A stretch of DNA of 48,436 nt from a virus. This document shows, piece by piece, positions 14,811 to 22,351 of the stretch (position 1 is its first letter; each line of letters begins with the position of its first letter). The stretch covers positions 1 through 48,436 of IMG/VR virus record IMGVR_UViG_3300031565_000061. One strand, written 5' to 3'. The translations under genes and the position numbers were made by a program. Under the pieces are notes generated by a model. That model ran no database searches. It was not told the DNA's origin and was given only the letters and a program-made list of their open reading frames with translations.

Positions 14811-15018
14811 GCCCCTCCCTCCTGGCCCGCAGCCACTTCTCAAACGGTATCTCCTCCACCAGGATCATCACGTCCACCCCGCTGTCAGCCGCCGCGTCCT
14901 GCATCTCCCACCAGTAGTCGTCCTCCAGGACGCAGCGGTCCTCTTTATCCAGGTACTCCTCAAGGCGCTGTTCCACACAGGGCACCGTCGGATACTGGCC
15001 CCGAAACTTATCTGGCAT
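14791..15018 (-). CDS. hypothetical protein
   Basis: A 75-residue, acidic protein. ATG 15018 behind GGGAGATGG is chosen over an upstream in-frame codon at 15153 that would overlap the preceding gene heavily. It overlaps the next gene by 20 bases. No motif is recognised. Confidence 0.55.
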   Translation of the reverse strand: MPDKFRGQYPTVPCVEQRLEEYLDKEDRCVLEDDYWWEMQDAAADSGVDVMILVEEIPFEKWLRARREGRGDRES

Positions 15019-15029
15019 CGCCCATCTCC

Positions 15030-15392
15030 CTATTTCGTGCGGCCTCTCTTGAGATCTACAATCGCTATCCTGAGATAGCCTGCCCACATGCGATACTGAT
15101 GAGCCTCTGCAGAATAACCCTTCGCCTTGAAGTACCTCTCGTTTTTGCGGCACGCGGCATACTCATGACAAAGGAACCGGATTATCTGTGCCGGGGTCCT
15201 GTTGGGCATGTTGGGCAGGTTATAACCCCGTTGCCTCTCAAGCCAGCGCCGGTTTGGCTTCTCATTTCCTATTGGGGCAATGAGGCCCAGCTCACCCGCT
15301 ATGCCAAACCCGAGTACAGCCGCTAGTAGCAAAAGACCGAGAACCACCCCACAGCTCATTGCCACACTTAGTGATTCCAGAAAGCAGTCCAT
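15030..15392 (-). CDS. membrane-anchored small protein
   Basis: A 120-residue protein with an N-terminal hydrophobic segment (about residues 10-40, ending VVLGLLLLAAVLGFGIAG) and a basic soluble C-terminal domain. ATG 15392 follows GGAGGGAGAG, and that ribosome site directly abuts the palindrome at 15402-15415. The C-terminal domain (PAQIIRFLCHEYAACRKN) is helical. No family is recognised; a membrane-tethered role is inferred. Confidence 0.65.
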   Translation of the reverse strand: MDCFLESLSVAMSCGVVLGLLLLAAVLGFGIAGELGLIAPIGNEKPNRRWLERQRGYNLPNMPNRTPAQIIRFLCHEYAACRKNERYFKAKGYSAEAHQYRMWAGYLRIAIVDLKRGRTK

Positions 15393-15401
15393 CTCTCCCT
15401 C

Positions 15402-15446
15402 CTTTTGCGCAAAAGCGCAGCCCACAGTTTCCTTTGCCAGCAAAAC
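15402..15446 (+). promoter_or_regulatory. paired regulator boxes without a clear -10 (site D)
   Basis: Read on the plus strand: CTTTTGCGCAAAAG (15402-15415), 15 bp, then the 16-bp box CCTTTGCCAGCAAAAC (15431-15446). This is the same pair and gap seen upstream of promoters A, E and G, but in the opposite orientation, and no -10 follows at 12 bp. On the minus strand it lies between two genes, with the 14-bp palindrome touching the ribosome site of the gene at 15392. It may be an operator rather than a promoter. Confidence 0.55.
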
Positions 15447-15447
15447 A

Positions 15448-15705
15448 TCAGCCCAGGTCAGGTTTGGCCCCGACGTAGCCGATGATCGGGCATAGCTGTT
15501 GTGCTACCTTGCCCCCCTCATCATAGATGCGCGTACCCTGCGGCACCCCATCACTCAGGGGCGGGTCAGACCACGCGCAAACGTACACACGATATAGCAG
15601 CTCACCATCCTGACGCCCCGGAAGTACATGCACTGCCACTGTGCGCACCATCACATCGCCAGGTTCCAGAGATCTCGCATTATACGGTTCTATCATGCGG
15701 GTCAT
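15448..15705 (-). CDS. hypothetical protein
   Basis: An 85-residue protein starting at ATG 15705 behind GGAGGATGG. The sequence is beta-rich (DVMVRTVAVHVLPG, LYRVYVCAWSD). No known family is recognised. Its stop lies one base before the box pair at 15402-15446. Confidence 0.6.
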   Translation of the reverse strand: MTRMIEPYNARSLEPGDVMVRTVAVHVLPGRQDGELLYRVYVCAWSDPPLSDGVPQGTRIYDEGGKVAQQLCPIIGYVGAKPDLG

Positions 15706-15742
15706 ATCACCATCCTCCCTCTCTCATAATCTCAAAGCCTTC

Positions 15743-16396
15743 CTATACGCCAGGTGCCTCACGATGATACATCCTAGTCCCACTATCATACCGCACCGCC
15801 TGGGAGCCGTCCCTAGCCCTCACAAAGCCCGCCGTCCTGGGCATGAGCACCCCTGCCCCAATCCAGCCATCCTCCGCCGGACCCCGCACGCAGTACGTCA
15901 GCGGCCTCGGGTGTACCTTGGCGCAGCCGTGCATGTGCGCCTCCGCCGATAAGTTACCCCGCCAGCCAAGTATCCAGTCCTCGGGGAACCGTGCTCTGTA
16001 CTCGCGTTCTATGAAGAGCGCCATGCGGGCATTGACGGTCAGGTGCTCCAGCACGGCCCCATCCGTGGGCGACAGCATAGCCATGATGAGCAGGGACCTA
16101 TCCCGCGTGCTGTAGCCGTCGGCCTCCACGTAGAGCAGCGGATCCATAGGGCAAGAACCCGGCTTCAGGAGATGCTGCTTGTTGGTCCAGTCCGTGCGTT
16201 CTCTCTCGTCCACGCACGGCACATCCGGCGAGTTCCCCACCAGTAGCATAAAGCCATTGCCCCAGGCCTCCAGTTGGCCCATCTGCACGTGCATGAACTG
16301 CTTGGGGTTGGTGCCCAGGCTCAGTATCTGCTTGTGCGTGGGGCGCAGCCGCTGCCATGTCTTGAGACTTTGTTCATCGAGAGTCAGTGCAGTCAT
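15743..16396 (-). CDS. hypothetical protein
   Basis: A 217-residue protein. ATG 16396 behind AGAGGAGGC is chosen; the longer frame to 16456 lacks a ribosome site. Visible blocks include HLTVNARMALFIEREYRARFP and WRGNLSAEAHMHGCAKVHP, and the protein appears to be an alpha/beta fold. No family is recognised. Confidence 0.65.
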   Translation of the reverse strand: MTALTLDEQSLKTWQRLRPTHKQILSLGTNPKQFMHVQMGQLEAWGNGFMLLVGNSPDVPCVDERERTDWTNKQHLLKPGSCPMDPLLYVEADGYSTRDRSLLIMAMLSPTDGAVLEHLTVNARMALFIEREYRARFPEDWILGWRGNLSAEAHMHGCAKVHPRPLTYCVRGPAEDGWIGAGVLMPRTAGFVRARDGSQAVRYDSGTRMYHREAPGV

Positions 16397-16462
16397 TGGT
16401 AGCCTCCTCTGTCCTCCGTTGCCGCCCTCTGCCTCATCGGACCCGCACGGCGGCATCGCGGG

Positions 16463-16482
16463 TGACCGGGGTTGCCCCCGGT
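16463..16482. other. hairpin between two genes
   Basis: A 7-bp GC-rich stem (ACCGGGG with CCCCGGT) lies just downstream of the stop of the gene at 16489-16701 and upstream of the gene at 16396. There is no T-tract, so it may mark RNA processing or pausing rather than intrinsic termination. Confidence 0.35.
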
Positions 16483-16488
16483 TATCGG

Positions 16489-16701
16489 CTACTTGGGTCT
16501 CTCGGGAAGTTTGGACATACCCACCAACTGCTTCCAGGAAAACTCTGTGGCGCTGCCCATGGGAGTTTTGCCGTCGGACGCGACTGGCACCATGAACGCA
16601 GTTGACGTGGGGTTCCGCGTACCCGCCGTGAACCGGAAGCAGGTCTTGCGCTCCACCTCCGCCAGGACCCTGTCGAACTCTTCCTGCGACACGTTAGCCA
16701 T
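16489..16701 (-). CDS. hypothetical protein
   Basis: A 70-residue protein starting at ATG 16701 behind GGAGGGAAACG. It overlaps, by the common ATGGCTAA arrangement, the end of the frameshifted gene upstream. It opens MANVSQEEFDRVLAEVERKT. No family is recognised. Confidence 0.6.
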   Translation of the reverse strand: MANVSQEEFDRVLAEVERKTCFRFTAGTRNPTSTAFMVPVASDGKTPMGSATEFSWKQLVGMSKLPERPK

Positions 16702-16908
16702 CGTTTCCCTCCATCTTGGCATCGGCTACTGCCCATGCGGCCCTCTCGACCTTCTCGCGAACAGCATCGACCAGGTACTTCTCATCATGATAAGCAACCC
16801 AAGCGGGCCACTCGGCCTCTCCTCCCTAGCCGAACGCATCACAGTACCCGTTGGCTCTCCGCACTCAGGGCAGAGCGTTCCCCCCACATCTTCCCAAGGG
16901 TGTGTCAT
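16694..16908 (-). pseudogene. frameshifted small zinc-site gene
   Basis: The 5' part starts at ATG 16908 (ribosome site AGGAGAAG) and encodes MTHPWEDVGGTLCPECGEPTG in one frame. From about 16800 the coding-like sequence continues in the -1 frame (WPAWVAYHDEKYLVDAVREKV) to a TAA at 16694-16696 that overlaps the next start, as in intact neighbours. The unshifted frame runs into poor-quality sequence and stops at 16726. A single indel in GGGAGGAGAGGCC would explain this. It may be gene decay, a sequencing error or, less likely, recoding. Confidence 0.55.
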
Positions 16909-16945
16909 TGTATCTTCTCCTCTCTATGTATAGGTTCCGCCGTGG

Positions 16946-17155
16946 CTATGCTTGGTCATGTGGCAGGTAGTCCAGTCCAGCGCACTCAGCCGCCTGGCTA
17001 GGCGATAGATATGTGTCTACAACTGCGCCGTGGACTGAGCTGCGCTGCGAGAGATGCAGAACTGGCGAGCCGGTGTCAGTTGCCAGCCTGCCCCCTAGCT
17101 TGCGTTGCGCGGCCCTGAGAACTGCATCGGGATTGCGATAGACTCTCTGTGCCAT
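16946..17155 (-). CDS. hypothetical protein
   Basis: A 69-residue protein starting at ATG 17155 behind GAGGAGG. It begins MAQRVYRNPDAVLRAAQRKLGG, suggesting a basic N-terminal helix. No family is recognised. It is the second gene of the operon from the promoter at 17700-17728. Confidence 0.55.
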   Translation of the reverse strand: MAQRVYRNPDAVLRAAQRKLGGRLATDTGSPVLHLSQRSSVHGAVVDTYLSPSQAAECAGLDYLPHDQA

Positions 17156-17174
17156 TGTCCTCTCCTCCTCATTG

Positions 17175-17669
17175 CTATGCTGTGATTGATTCTTCGCTGC
17201 CCGTCGCTGCTCCCGACGCTACCGAGAGACAACCACCGGCACACTTGACTTGCCAGCCAAAACCACCGAACCGGGCATTCTGAAATGCGTATTCGTCGCC
17301 CTCGCCGATGTAGAGCAATTCGCCTGACCGCGCCGGAACTGATCGACCACAGTAGATGCAAACCCCCGCGTAGGCGTTCTTGCGCGACTGCGATTCCCGC
17401 TTCACCGGTTCCCCGACATCTGCATTGGCTTTGGCCTGGTTCACCCGGTCTTCGTAAACCGTGTGAACTGTACCGTCCCAGGTTGCGATCTCAAGAGCTT
17501 CTGCCCACTCCGCCTCGGTCATATCGCCGCTGTAACTCCCCGCCTCATTCCAGTGATTGCCGGTCACGTAGTGGCAACCTTCGCGGCCATCGACCGTGTG
17601 GACATAATATCTGACTTCTTTGCCGCCGTTTCTCTTCCAAACCCTCAGGTCCTTGATCTCGCTCCCCAT
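17175..17669 (-). CDS. hypothetical protein with a zinc-type cysteine pair
   Basis: A 164-residue protein, first gene after the consensus promoter at 17700-17728. ATG 17669 behind GGAGGGG is preferred over ATG 17690, which would be almost leaderless. The middle has CIYCGRSV and later KCAGGC, a possible four-cysteine zinc site. The N-terminal half is beta-rich (EVRYYVHTVDG). No family is recognised. Confidence 0.65.
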   Translation of the reverse strand: MGSEIKDLRVWKRNGGKEVRYYVHTVDGREGCHYVTGNHWNEAGSYSGDMTEAEWAEALEIATWDGTVHTVYEDRVNQAKANADVGEPVKRESQSRKNAYAGVCIYCGRSVPARSGELLYIGEGDEYAFQNARFGGFGWQVKCAGGCLSVASGAATGSEESITA

Positions 17670-17699
17670 TGCCCCCTCCTGCTTCTTCATTCTACTTAT

Positions 17700-17728
17700 A
17701 TTATAACAGGTTGTTTGTTTTTTGTCAA
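17700..17728 (-). promoter_or_regulatory. perfect sigma-70 consensus promoter
   Basis: On the minus strand, TTGACA (17723-17728), a 17-bp A-rich spacer and TATAAT (17700-17705). It is the likely start of the 10-kb operon running down to 7.9 kb. A second element, TGTTATAAT, lies just upstream (17742-17749) and could be an extended -10. On the plus strand, TTGTCA-16 bp-TATAAC overlaps it. Confidence 0.85.
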
Positions 17729-17805
17729 GTACCAGTTTGCTATTATAACATGATTCACTGTGCGTCGTTCTGCCGTTTCGAGGATACCAAGAGACCTATT
17801 CTGCC

Positions 17806-17977
17806 ACAAAAACCGCCAGCGCCCGCCAGGGCGCCGCTAATGACGCCCAAAAGCAAGGTCGCAAACAAAACAGAATAGCGTCGTTTACATGCAAGTCCAG
17901 AGGGAGAAACAGGCCAGAATCCTTATCGCCGGGAATCACCAGTAATGAAGCGGGGGGCAGGCCCGGCCCTGCCCCCC
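17806..17977. other. intergenic region with strong hairpins, no gene
   Basis: Between the promoter at 17728 and the gene ending at 18022 no convincing coding sequence exists on either strand. A perfect 10-bp stem, GGGGGGCAGG with CCTGCCCCCC around a 6-nt loop, lies at 17952-17977. Near 17808-17835 a GCGCCC/GGGCGC stem is followed, on the minus strand, by a TTTTT run. The second could be a weak terminator; the role of the first is unclear. Confidence 0.45.
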
Positions 17978-17978
17978 A

Positions 17979-18015
17979 AAGAAAGGAGGAAACGCGCCGC
18001 CCCTGGCAAGGCGGC
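17979..18015 (-). terminator. probable terminator of the glycan operon
   Basis: Six bases after the stop at 18022, the minus strand has a GCCGCC/GGCGGC stem with an 8-nt loop, followed by GTTTCCTCCTTTCTTT. The stem is short but all G/C and the tail is pyrimidine-rich, fitting an intrinsic terminator between the accessory block and the next promoter. Confidence 0.5.
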
Positions 18016-18021
18016 AGGAGT

Positions 18022-18921
18022 TCACGGCACGCTCAAAAGCTCCGGCACAACGAACCGGCACCACCTTCCAAACCGCAGCTCCTCATGATACACCTGCGCC
18101 GCCCGTACACCGCGACGAAGCGCGTCCTCCAAATCAAGGCCGTCTAGGAACCCCGGCAACTCCGAGGCGTCAGGCACGTAGTACGAGCATGAGTCCCAAT
18201 CAATCCAGTTCTTGAAGGGCCGCGTGTCCATGTCGCCGATCAGCACCGGGGCCACGCCCATGTCCATGGCCTCGTAGAACCTGAACGATTGACCCCGGTG
18301 CCCCCTGGGGGCCAGGGCTACGTAGCTCTCAGTCATCACGTCCCGGAAGTAGGCGGAACCGTTCTGCGCGTGCTCAATCAGGCACCCGTCATAGACCTCT
18401 AGGGCCTCCTGCATGGCCTGACGCCAGCCGGAGGTTCCGACGTTGCCCACGAACGACGCCAGGTGCCGCTTGGCATATTGCATGGGAGGGACACCATGGG
18501 GCGCGCAGAGCAAAGGGACATCGATGCCCGTGTGGTCCCGCCGCCCTGCCGTGAGCACGGTCATCTCCCCAATCCCGATCTCCTGCCGTTCCGTGGTCAG
18601 GTCCCACTCGCAGACGGTGAACACCCGCGAGAAGTCCAAGGCCCCCCGGAGGTCCTCGATATACCGGGTGCACCGCTCAATAGCGGCCTCATCCTGAGCC
18701 CACTTCCAGGTAGCGATAAAAAGACGATTCCAGTACACCGGTAGGTAGTACCAATCAGCTTCCTCAATACTTGGGGCCAGAATGGTAGGGCGCTGCCGGA
18801 GCCACAGGTCGAAGTCCTGCTCCACGCCGTAACCCTCCACCGGGCAGTGTGGCGGCATGGCATAGCCCTGACTGGCAGGCCGGAACTCGTCAGGCACCGG
18901 TATGGGATAAATCTTCATCAT
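18022..18921 (-). CDS. exostosin-like (GT47) glycosyltransferase
   Basis: A 299-residue protein. The C-terminal part, VALAPRGHRGQSFRFYEAMDMG followed by APVLIGD, matches the exostosin/GT47 motif in which a protein of GT-B fold holds the sugar nucleotide. The N-terminal part has EADWYYLPVYWNR, also typical of the family. The HLASFVGNVGTSGWRQ block is the usual start of the second domain. It is probably a sugar transferase acting on a surface or virion glycan. ATG 18921 follows GGAGG, and its start overlaps the upstream sulfotransferase gene. It is the last gene of the accessory block. Confidence 0.75.
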   Translation of the reverse strand: MMKIYPIPVPDEFRPASQGYAMPPHCPVEGYGVEQDFDLWLRQRPTILAPSIEEADWYYLPVYWNRLFIATWKWAQDEAAIERCTRYIEDLRGALDFSRVFTVCEWDLTTERQEIGIGEMTVLTAGRRDHTGIDVPLLCAPHGVPPMQYAKRHLASFVGNVGTSGWRQAMQEALEVYDGCLIEHAQNGSAYFRDVMTESYVALAPRGHRGQSFRFYEAMDMGVAPVLIGDMDTRPFKNWIDWDSCSYYVPDASELPGFLDGLDLEDALRRGVRAAQVYHEELRFGRWCRFVVPELLSVP

Positions 18922-19558
18922 CCGCCTCCTCCCCCTCGAAATTGTAGCCGAAGCGCTCCAACAGCGCGCCGTCCCACCCCTCTACCAGCGCCCTCGTCTC
19001 CGCATCGTAGTACTGCTGATAGGCCCCTGGGTGCTTGCCGGTCTGGGGATGCCTGCTGGGGTGATGGATGGGTTCCTTGACTATAAGGCGCCTCAGCATC
19101 TTCTCGTTCACCAGTTCAGGCATGGCCTCCAGCATGATGGCCACGAAGTCCTCCTGCAGGCGCTCGAAACGTCCCGTCCACTTTGCTGAGTCAGCACCCA
19201 TGTCCTTCCAATGGTCGGTGAATCTGCTGTAGTTGCGCCCCGTTCCCGTGATGCCAAAGCGCCTCTCATCAATCGCCCCCAGGTATGCCCGGAAGCTAGG
19301 GAAGGAAGGCACATTCGGGGCCGTATTGACCCAGCACCACATCGACACGTACCAGTCAAACGGGTTGCGAACGAACACAGCAGCCAGTGGCCTCGACATG
19401 CGCTGCTGAGCGCATACCGTGGTCATCTGTGCATAGGTGAGGTGCTCCGTGGGCCTGTCAGAGACCATCACCAGGCCAGGGACCTTTCGCAAGACCCCCT
19501 GCACCATGTACCCGCCGGTCCGGAAGACGTGGATGTAAACCAGGCGCTTAGTGATCAC
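18890..19558 (-). CDS. sulfotransferase-family protein
   Basis: A 222-residue protein. It starts RLVYIHVFRTGGYMVQGVL, equivalent to the IHxPKTGGTS phosphosulfate-binding loop (residues 5-23), and has FVRNPFDWYVSMW (62-74), the 3'-phosphate motif R-N/D-P-x-x-x-x-x-S. Such enzymes move sulfate from PAPS to sugars. The usual lysine of the first loop is arginine here. GTG 19558 overlaps the upstream stop (GTGA). Confidence 0.7.
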   Translation of the reverse strand: MITKRLVYIHVFRTGGYMVQGVLRKVPGLVMVSDRPTEHLTYAQMTTVCAQQRMSRPLAAVFVRNPFDWYVSMWCWVNTAPNVPSFPSFRAYLGAIDERRFGITGTGRNYSRFTDHWKDMGADSAKWTGRFERLQEDFVAIMLEAMPELVNEKMLRRLIVKEPIHHPSRHPQTGKHPGAYQQYYDAETRALVEGWDGALLERFGYNFEGEEADDEDLSHTGA

Positions 19559-20034
19559 GGGACCCCTCTCCGCGGCACATGAACAAAACCGCCAGCATCC
19601 TTCCCCTCTTTTGCCGGATCCTTGGGGACATCCACCACGAACGGCCAGCGGTCTACCTCACGGAACCCATAGGTGCACTCCGCAAACGGCGCAATGCACC
19701 GGGGCGAGAAGGGCCACTCCCGGCAAATCCAGGACCGATGCTCATACTCAGCACAAAGGCCATTCTCGAAACTGCCACACCACCCCCGCCCCTTCACGGC
19801 CATGTACTCCATCCGGAAAAAGTGCCGATACCGGCCCGCACGGATCTCCTGCCAGACACCCCTGCCAGTGGTATAATAGCCGCCCGCCTTATTCGCATGG
19901 TACGTCTTAACATTCTCGAAATTGTAACCGATGGACCCCCGGCAACACGCACCGCACCGGCAGCACGTACCCACACGCACCCACTCAATGACCCTGTTGG
20001 CGACATAGTCCCACTCGAAGTAACGCCTTCTCAC
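19555..20034 (-). CDS. YkgJ-like cysteine-cluster protein
   Basis: A 159-residue protein with CCRCGACC (24-31), then WCGSF, LCAEY and WICREWPFSPRC. The C-x-x-C-x-x-x-x-C...C-x-x-W-P order is that of the YkgJ/FliB-type family, which binds a metal or an iron-sulfur cluster; some members are linked to protein lysine methylation. Ten cysteines in all. GTG 20034 overlaps the preceding stop. Its place among glycan and methylation genes fits a modification role, but the substrate is unknown. Confidence 0.65.
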   Translation of the reverse strand: MRRRYFEWDYVANRVIEWVRVGTCCRCGACCRGSIGYNFENVKTYHANKAGGYYTTGRGVWQEIRAGRYRHFFRMEYMAVKGRGWCGSFENGLCAEYEHRSWICREWPFSPRCIAPFAECTYGFREVDRWPFVVDVPKDPAKEGKDAGGFVHVPRRGVP

Positions 20035-20324
20035 GGTACCAATACCCTCGCCTTGGGGAAGATGTGCTCCACCACGCCCCCACGGTCACGAGCCACGAAG
20101 ATGTGCCTGGCCTTGTCAGGCCTTACCGTCGCTACCGGGTTGAACACACTTACGGACCCGCACTTGGAGCAACCAAGCCGGGTATACTCGCCAATGCGAG
20201 TGATCTTCAAAGGCATCTTGCCGCCGCCCGCCACGTAGAGGCATTGAGGGTTCAGGCAACGCCGCAGCCGCTTGACGTTGCGCCTTGGGAGCACCGCGCT
20301 GTGAGTGAGTACGTTACTATCCAT
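20031..20324 (-). CDS. small zinc-ribbon protein
   Basis: A 97-residue protein with CLNPQC and, about 25 residues later, CSKC, giving a four-cysteine zinc ribbon. A basic N-terminus (RRNVKRLRRC) suggests nucleic-acid contact. ATG 20324 follows GAGGTG. The family is unknown. Confidence 0.6.
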   Translation of the reverse strand: MDSNVLTHSAVLPRRNVKRLRRCLNPQCLYVAGGGKMPLKITRIGEYTRLGCSKCGSVSVFNPVATVRPDKARHIFVARDRGGVVEHIFPKARVLVP

Positions 20325-20334
20325 TGGTTACACC

Positions 20335-21080
20335 TCATTCCAGTTCTAGTATTGTCTGCTCTGGCTGCATCACGAAGAGGGGTGGCTGGGTGTTCCTCAC
20401 CCGCTCCCTCGCCCGCTCTGCTACGTCGGGGTCTATCTCGAAGGCGAGGTAGTGATCGCCCTCTAGCCATGCGGCTATGGGGGTGGTCCCTGAGCCAACA
20501 AATGGGTCCAATACAACCCGCCCCCGTTCATGCTTGGCTATGAGTTGCTGCAATAGAGCGAGTGGCTTTTCTGCGGGATGCCTTCTGTCTTTCTGGAGAA
20601 CCCCCCTACATCTCAGAATGTCCCCATCGCCCGTGGGAACCCTCTGCGCCCCCACTCCTTCGCCCCACGCAATCAACTCATGCTGGTGTCGCCACGTGTA
20701 TCCGTTGTAGGAAACAATCTTGTCCCATATCAGGGGCCGCACATACTTGAAGTGCGGAAACATGGCTGGATAGAACAGCGGGTAACTCTGCCCATCACAG
20801 AAGACATAGGCGCTTCCCGTCTGCTTTAGAACACGGCCCAAATCCGCAAATAGATCCCCAAAGAATCCAGAAAGTATCGACGTGTCAGCCAGCGTCCTCC
20901 TCGTATAGCCCTCACCACGCACCCCAACATAGGACTGAACTGGCAAGAAGTAGGGCGGGTCAGTCACTATCAAGTCCACGCTCTCATCCGGTATCGCCGG
21001 AGTAAGCTCCTTAGCGTCACCCGTGATGATGGTGCAGCAAGGATATGGCCCTATGAACCGCCCGCAGCCGTCGCTCACGT
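20335..21080 (-). CDS. DNA methyltransferase (DPPY type)
   Basis: A 248-residue amino-methyltransferase. The catalytic DPPY lies at residues 40-43, in the block SVDLIVTDPPY, and the SAM-binding DPFVGSGTT at 191-199, giving the beta-class order. These enzymes methylate N6-adenine or N4-cytosine in DNA. No restriction enzyme is adjacent, so self-protection or regulation is more likely than a complete restriction system. GTG 21080 behind AGGGGGAC was chosen. The N-terminus (GCGRFIGPYPCCTIITGDAKE) has a truncated relative at 33957-34097. Confidence 0.85.
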
Positions 21081-21085
21081 CCCCC

Positions 21086-22351
21086 TCACTTCTGGTGATA
21101 CCACAGGAACCCATCATCAGGACGCCACATGCGCATGACCGTGTGCTCATTCAGCTCCTCCGCCACATGCCGAAGCCGGGGCAGCCGGGCATGGACTACC
21201 CGGACCCGCCCATAGAGCCAGCACCCGAAGCCCACACGCGCATTGTACTCCGGGGGCAGGATATACATTTTCAGCCCGTGACGGTTGAGCCACAGCACGT
21301 CCCGCAGGGGCGACTCGTCATTGTCGCCGTAGATATGCGCGTACTTCTCATAGAATGCCTGCCAGTCCGCCAGTGTGGCCCGGACCTTCGCGTTGTTGCA
21401 GAAGAGGCTCACCCCGATGGACAGCGTGGTGAACGCAGGCGGCGTTCCGATAGCACTGGGCATGGCCTCCCGGCCCGCAGAATGACCCAGGCACACGTCG
21501 AACTGCTCCAGGAGCCACCACATATCCAGGCAATCCCAGGACACCCACGTATCCGTATCAAGGTACAAGAGCCGGTTGTACTCATGAAGCTGCCCCACAG
21601 CCCAATTGAAGTACCGCGTGCTGTCCAGGTACCACAGTTCGCTCTCCCGAGGGGGCAACGTCACTACGTGGTCAATGCAATCCCTGTCCTTCGTGCCCCC
21701 CACAGCGAACAGGAAGGTCTCCACCCTGGGCATGTGCTCCTTGAGGCTGGACGCGCTATAGGCCGCCTCATCTGCATACGGCTCACCATCCACGATGTAG
21801 AACGCGGCCCTCCTGTGCCGTGGATTCCTGCGCAGCACGGCCACCCGGTCTTGCCCCTCCAGTACCCGCACGAAGTTCCCTGAGTCCACGGCCTCCTGCA
21901 TCACCCGCGCCGTGCCCAAGCTACTGTAACCCAGCCCCGCGATGGCGATGTGCCCGTCCTCCATAACCTTGTCCGCCCAGGCATCCCAGACGCATTTGAG
22001 ACCGTCGTACTCCATAGACACGTCAATCCACACCAGGGCCGTAGGCAAGTCCCAATTCTCGCCCACCAGCACGCCGTCCTCTTCGACGAAGGCCACCAAA
22101 CGCCCCAGGCCCGTACCCACCACCTGATCGACGGCTTCCTGCTTGCACTCCGGGCCGTAGGTGCCACCCAATTTGTCCACGTATGGCGCGTAGGGATCCA
22201 CGGCATACACGGGCAAGAGCCTTCCGTAACGGGTGCCGTTGAGCAGGGCCACCAACCCGTCACCCTTGCCCACCCCAACCTCTACAATCACGCCGCCGTC
22301 AGCCTGCTCAGCCAGGTGTGTCTCCACCTCGTGACGATTGGAAAAGATCAT
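21086..22351 (-). CDS. methyltransferase-glycosyltransferase fusion
   Basis: A 421-residue two-domain protein. The N-terminal domain has a SAM-binding loop VIVEVGVGKGDG (21-32) and an acidic strand-end VYAVDP, like class I O-methyltransferases. The C-terminal domain has LLYLDTDTWV (261-270), the DxD metal/nucleotide-sugar motif, in a GT8-like context (PSAIGTPPAFTTLSIGVSLF, YNARVGFGCWLYG). A likely role is to add and methylate a sugar on one glycan. The gene at 25886-27064 has the same two domain types in reverse order. ATG 22351 overlaps the upstream stop. Confidence 0.75.
   Translation of the reverse strand: MIFSNRHEVETHLAEQADGGVIVEVGVGKGDGLVALLNGTRYGRLLPVYAVDPYAPYVDKLGGTYGPECKQEAVDQVVGTGLGRLVAFVEEDGVLVGENWDLPTALVWIDVSMEYDGLKCVWDAWADKVMEDGHIAIAGLGYSSLGTARVMQEAVDSGNFVRVLEGQDRVAVLRRNPRHRRAAFYIVDGEPYADEAAYSASSLKEHMPRVETFLFAVGGTKDRDCIDHVVTLPPRESELWYLDSTRYFNWAVGQLHEYNRLLYLDTDTWVSWDCLDMWWLLEQFDVCLGHSAGREAMPSAIGTPPAFTTLSIGVSLFCNNAKVRATLADWQAFYEKYAHIYGDNDESPLRDVLWLNRHGLKMYILPPEYNARVGFGCWLYGRVRVVHARLPRLRHVAEELNEHTVMRMWRPDDGFLWYHQK

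Noticed and set aside
14238-15326. Long open plus-strand frame (362 codons)
   Set aside because: It spans several minus-strand genes with good ribosome sites and coupled starts; the product is low-complexity (Pro, His, Arg).
17952-17977. Perfect 10-bp GC hairpin as intrinsic terminator
   Set aside because: No run of T follows it on either strand, so it is recorded only as a structure.
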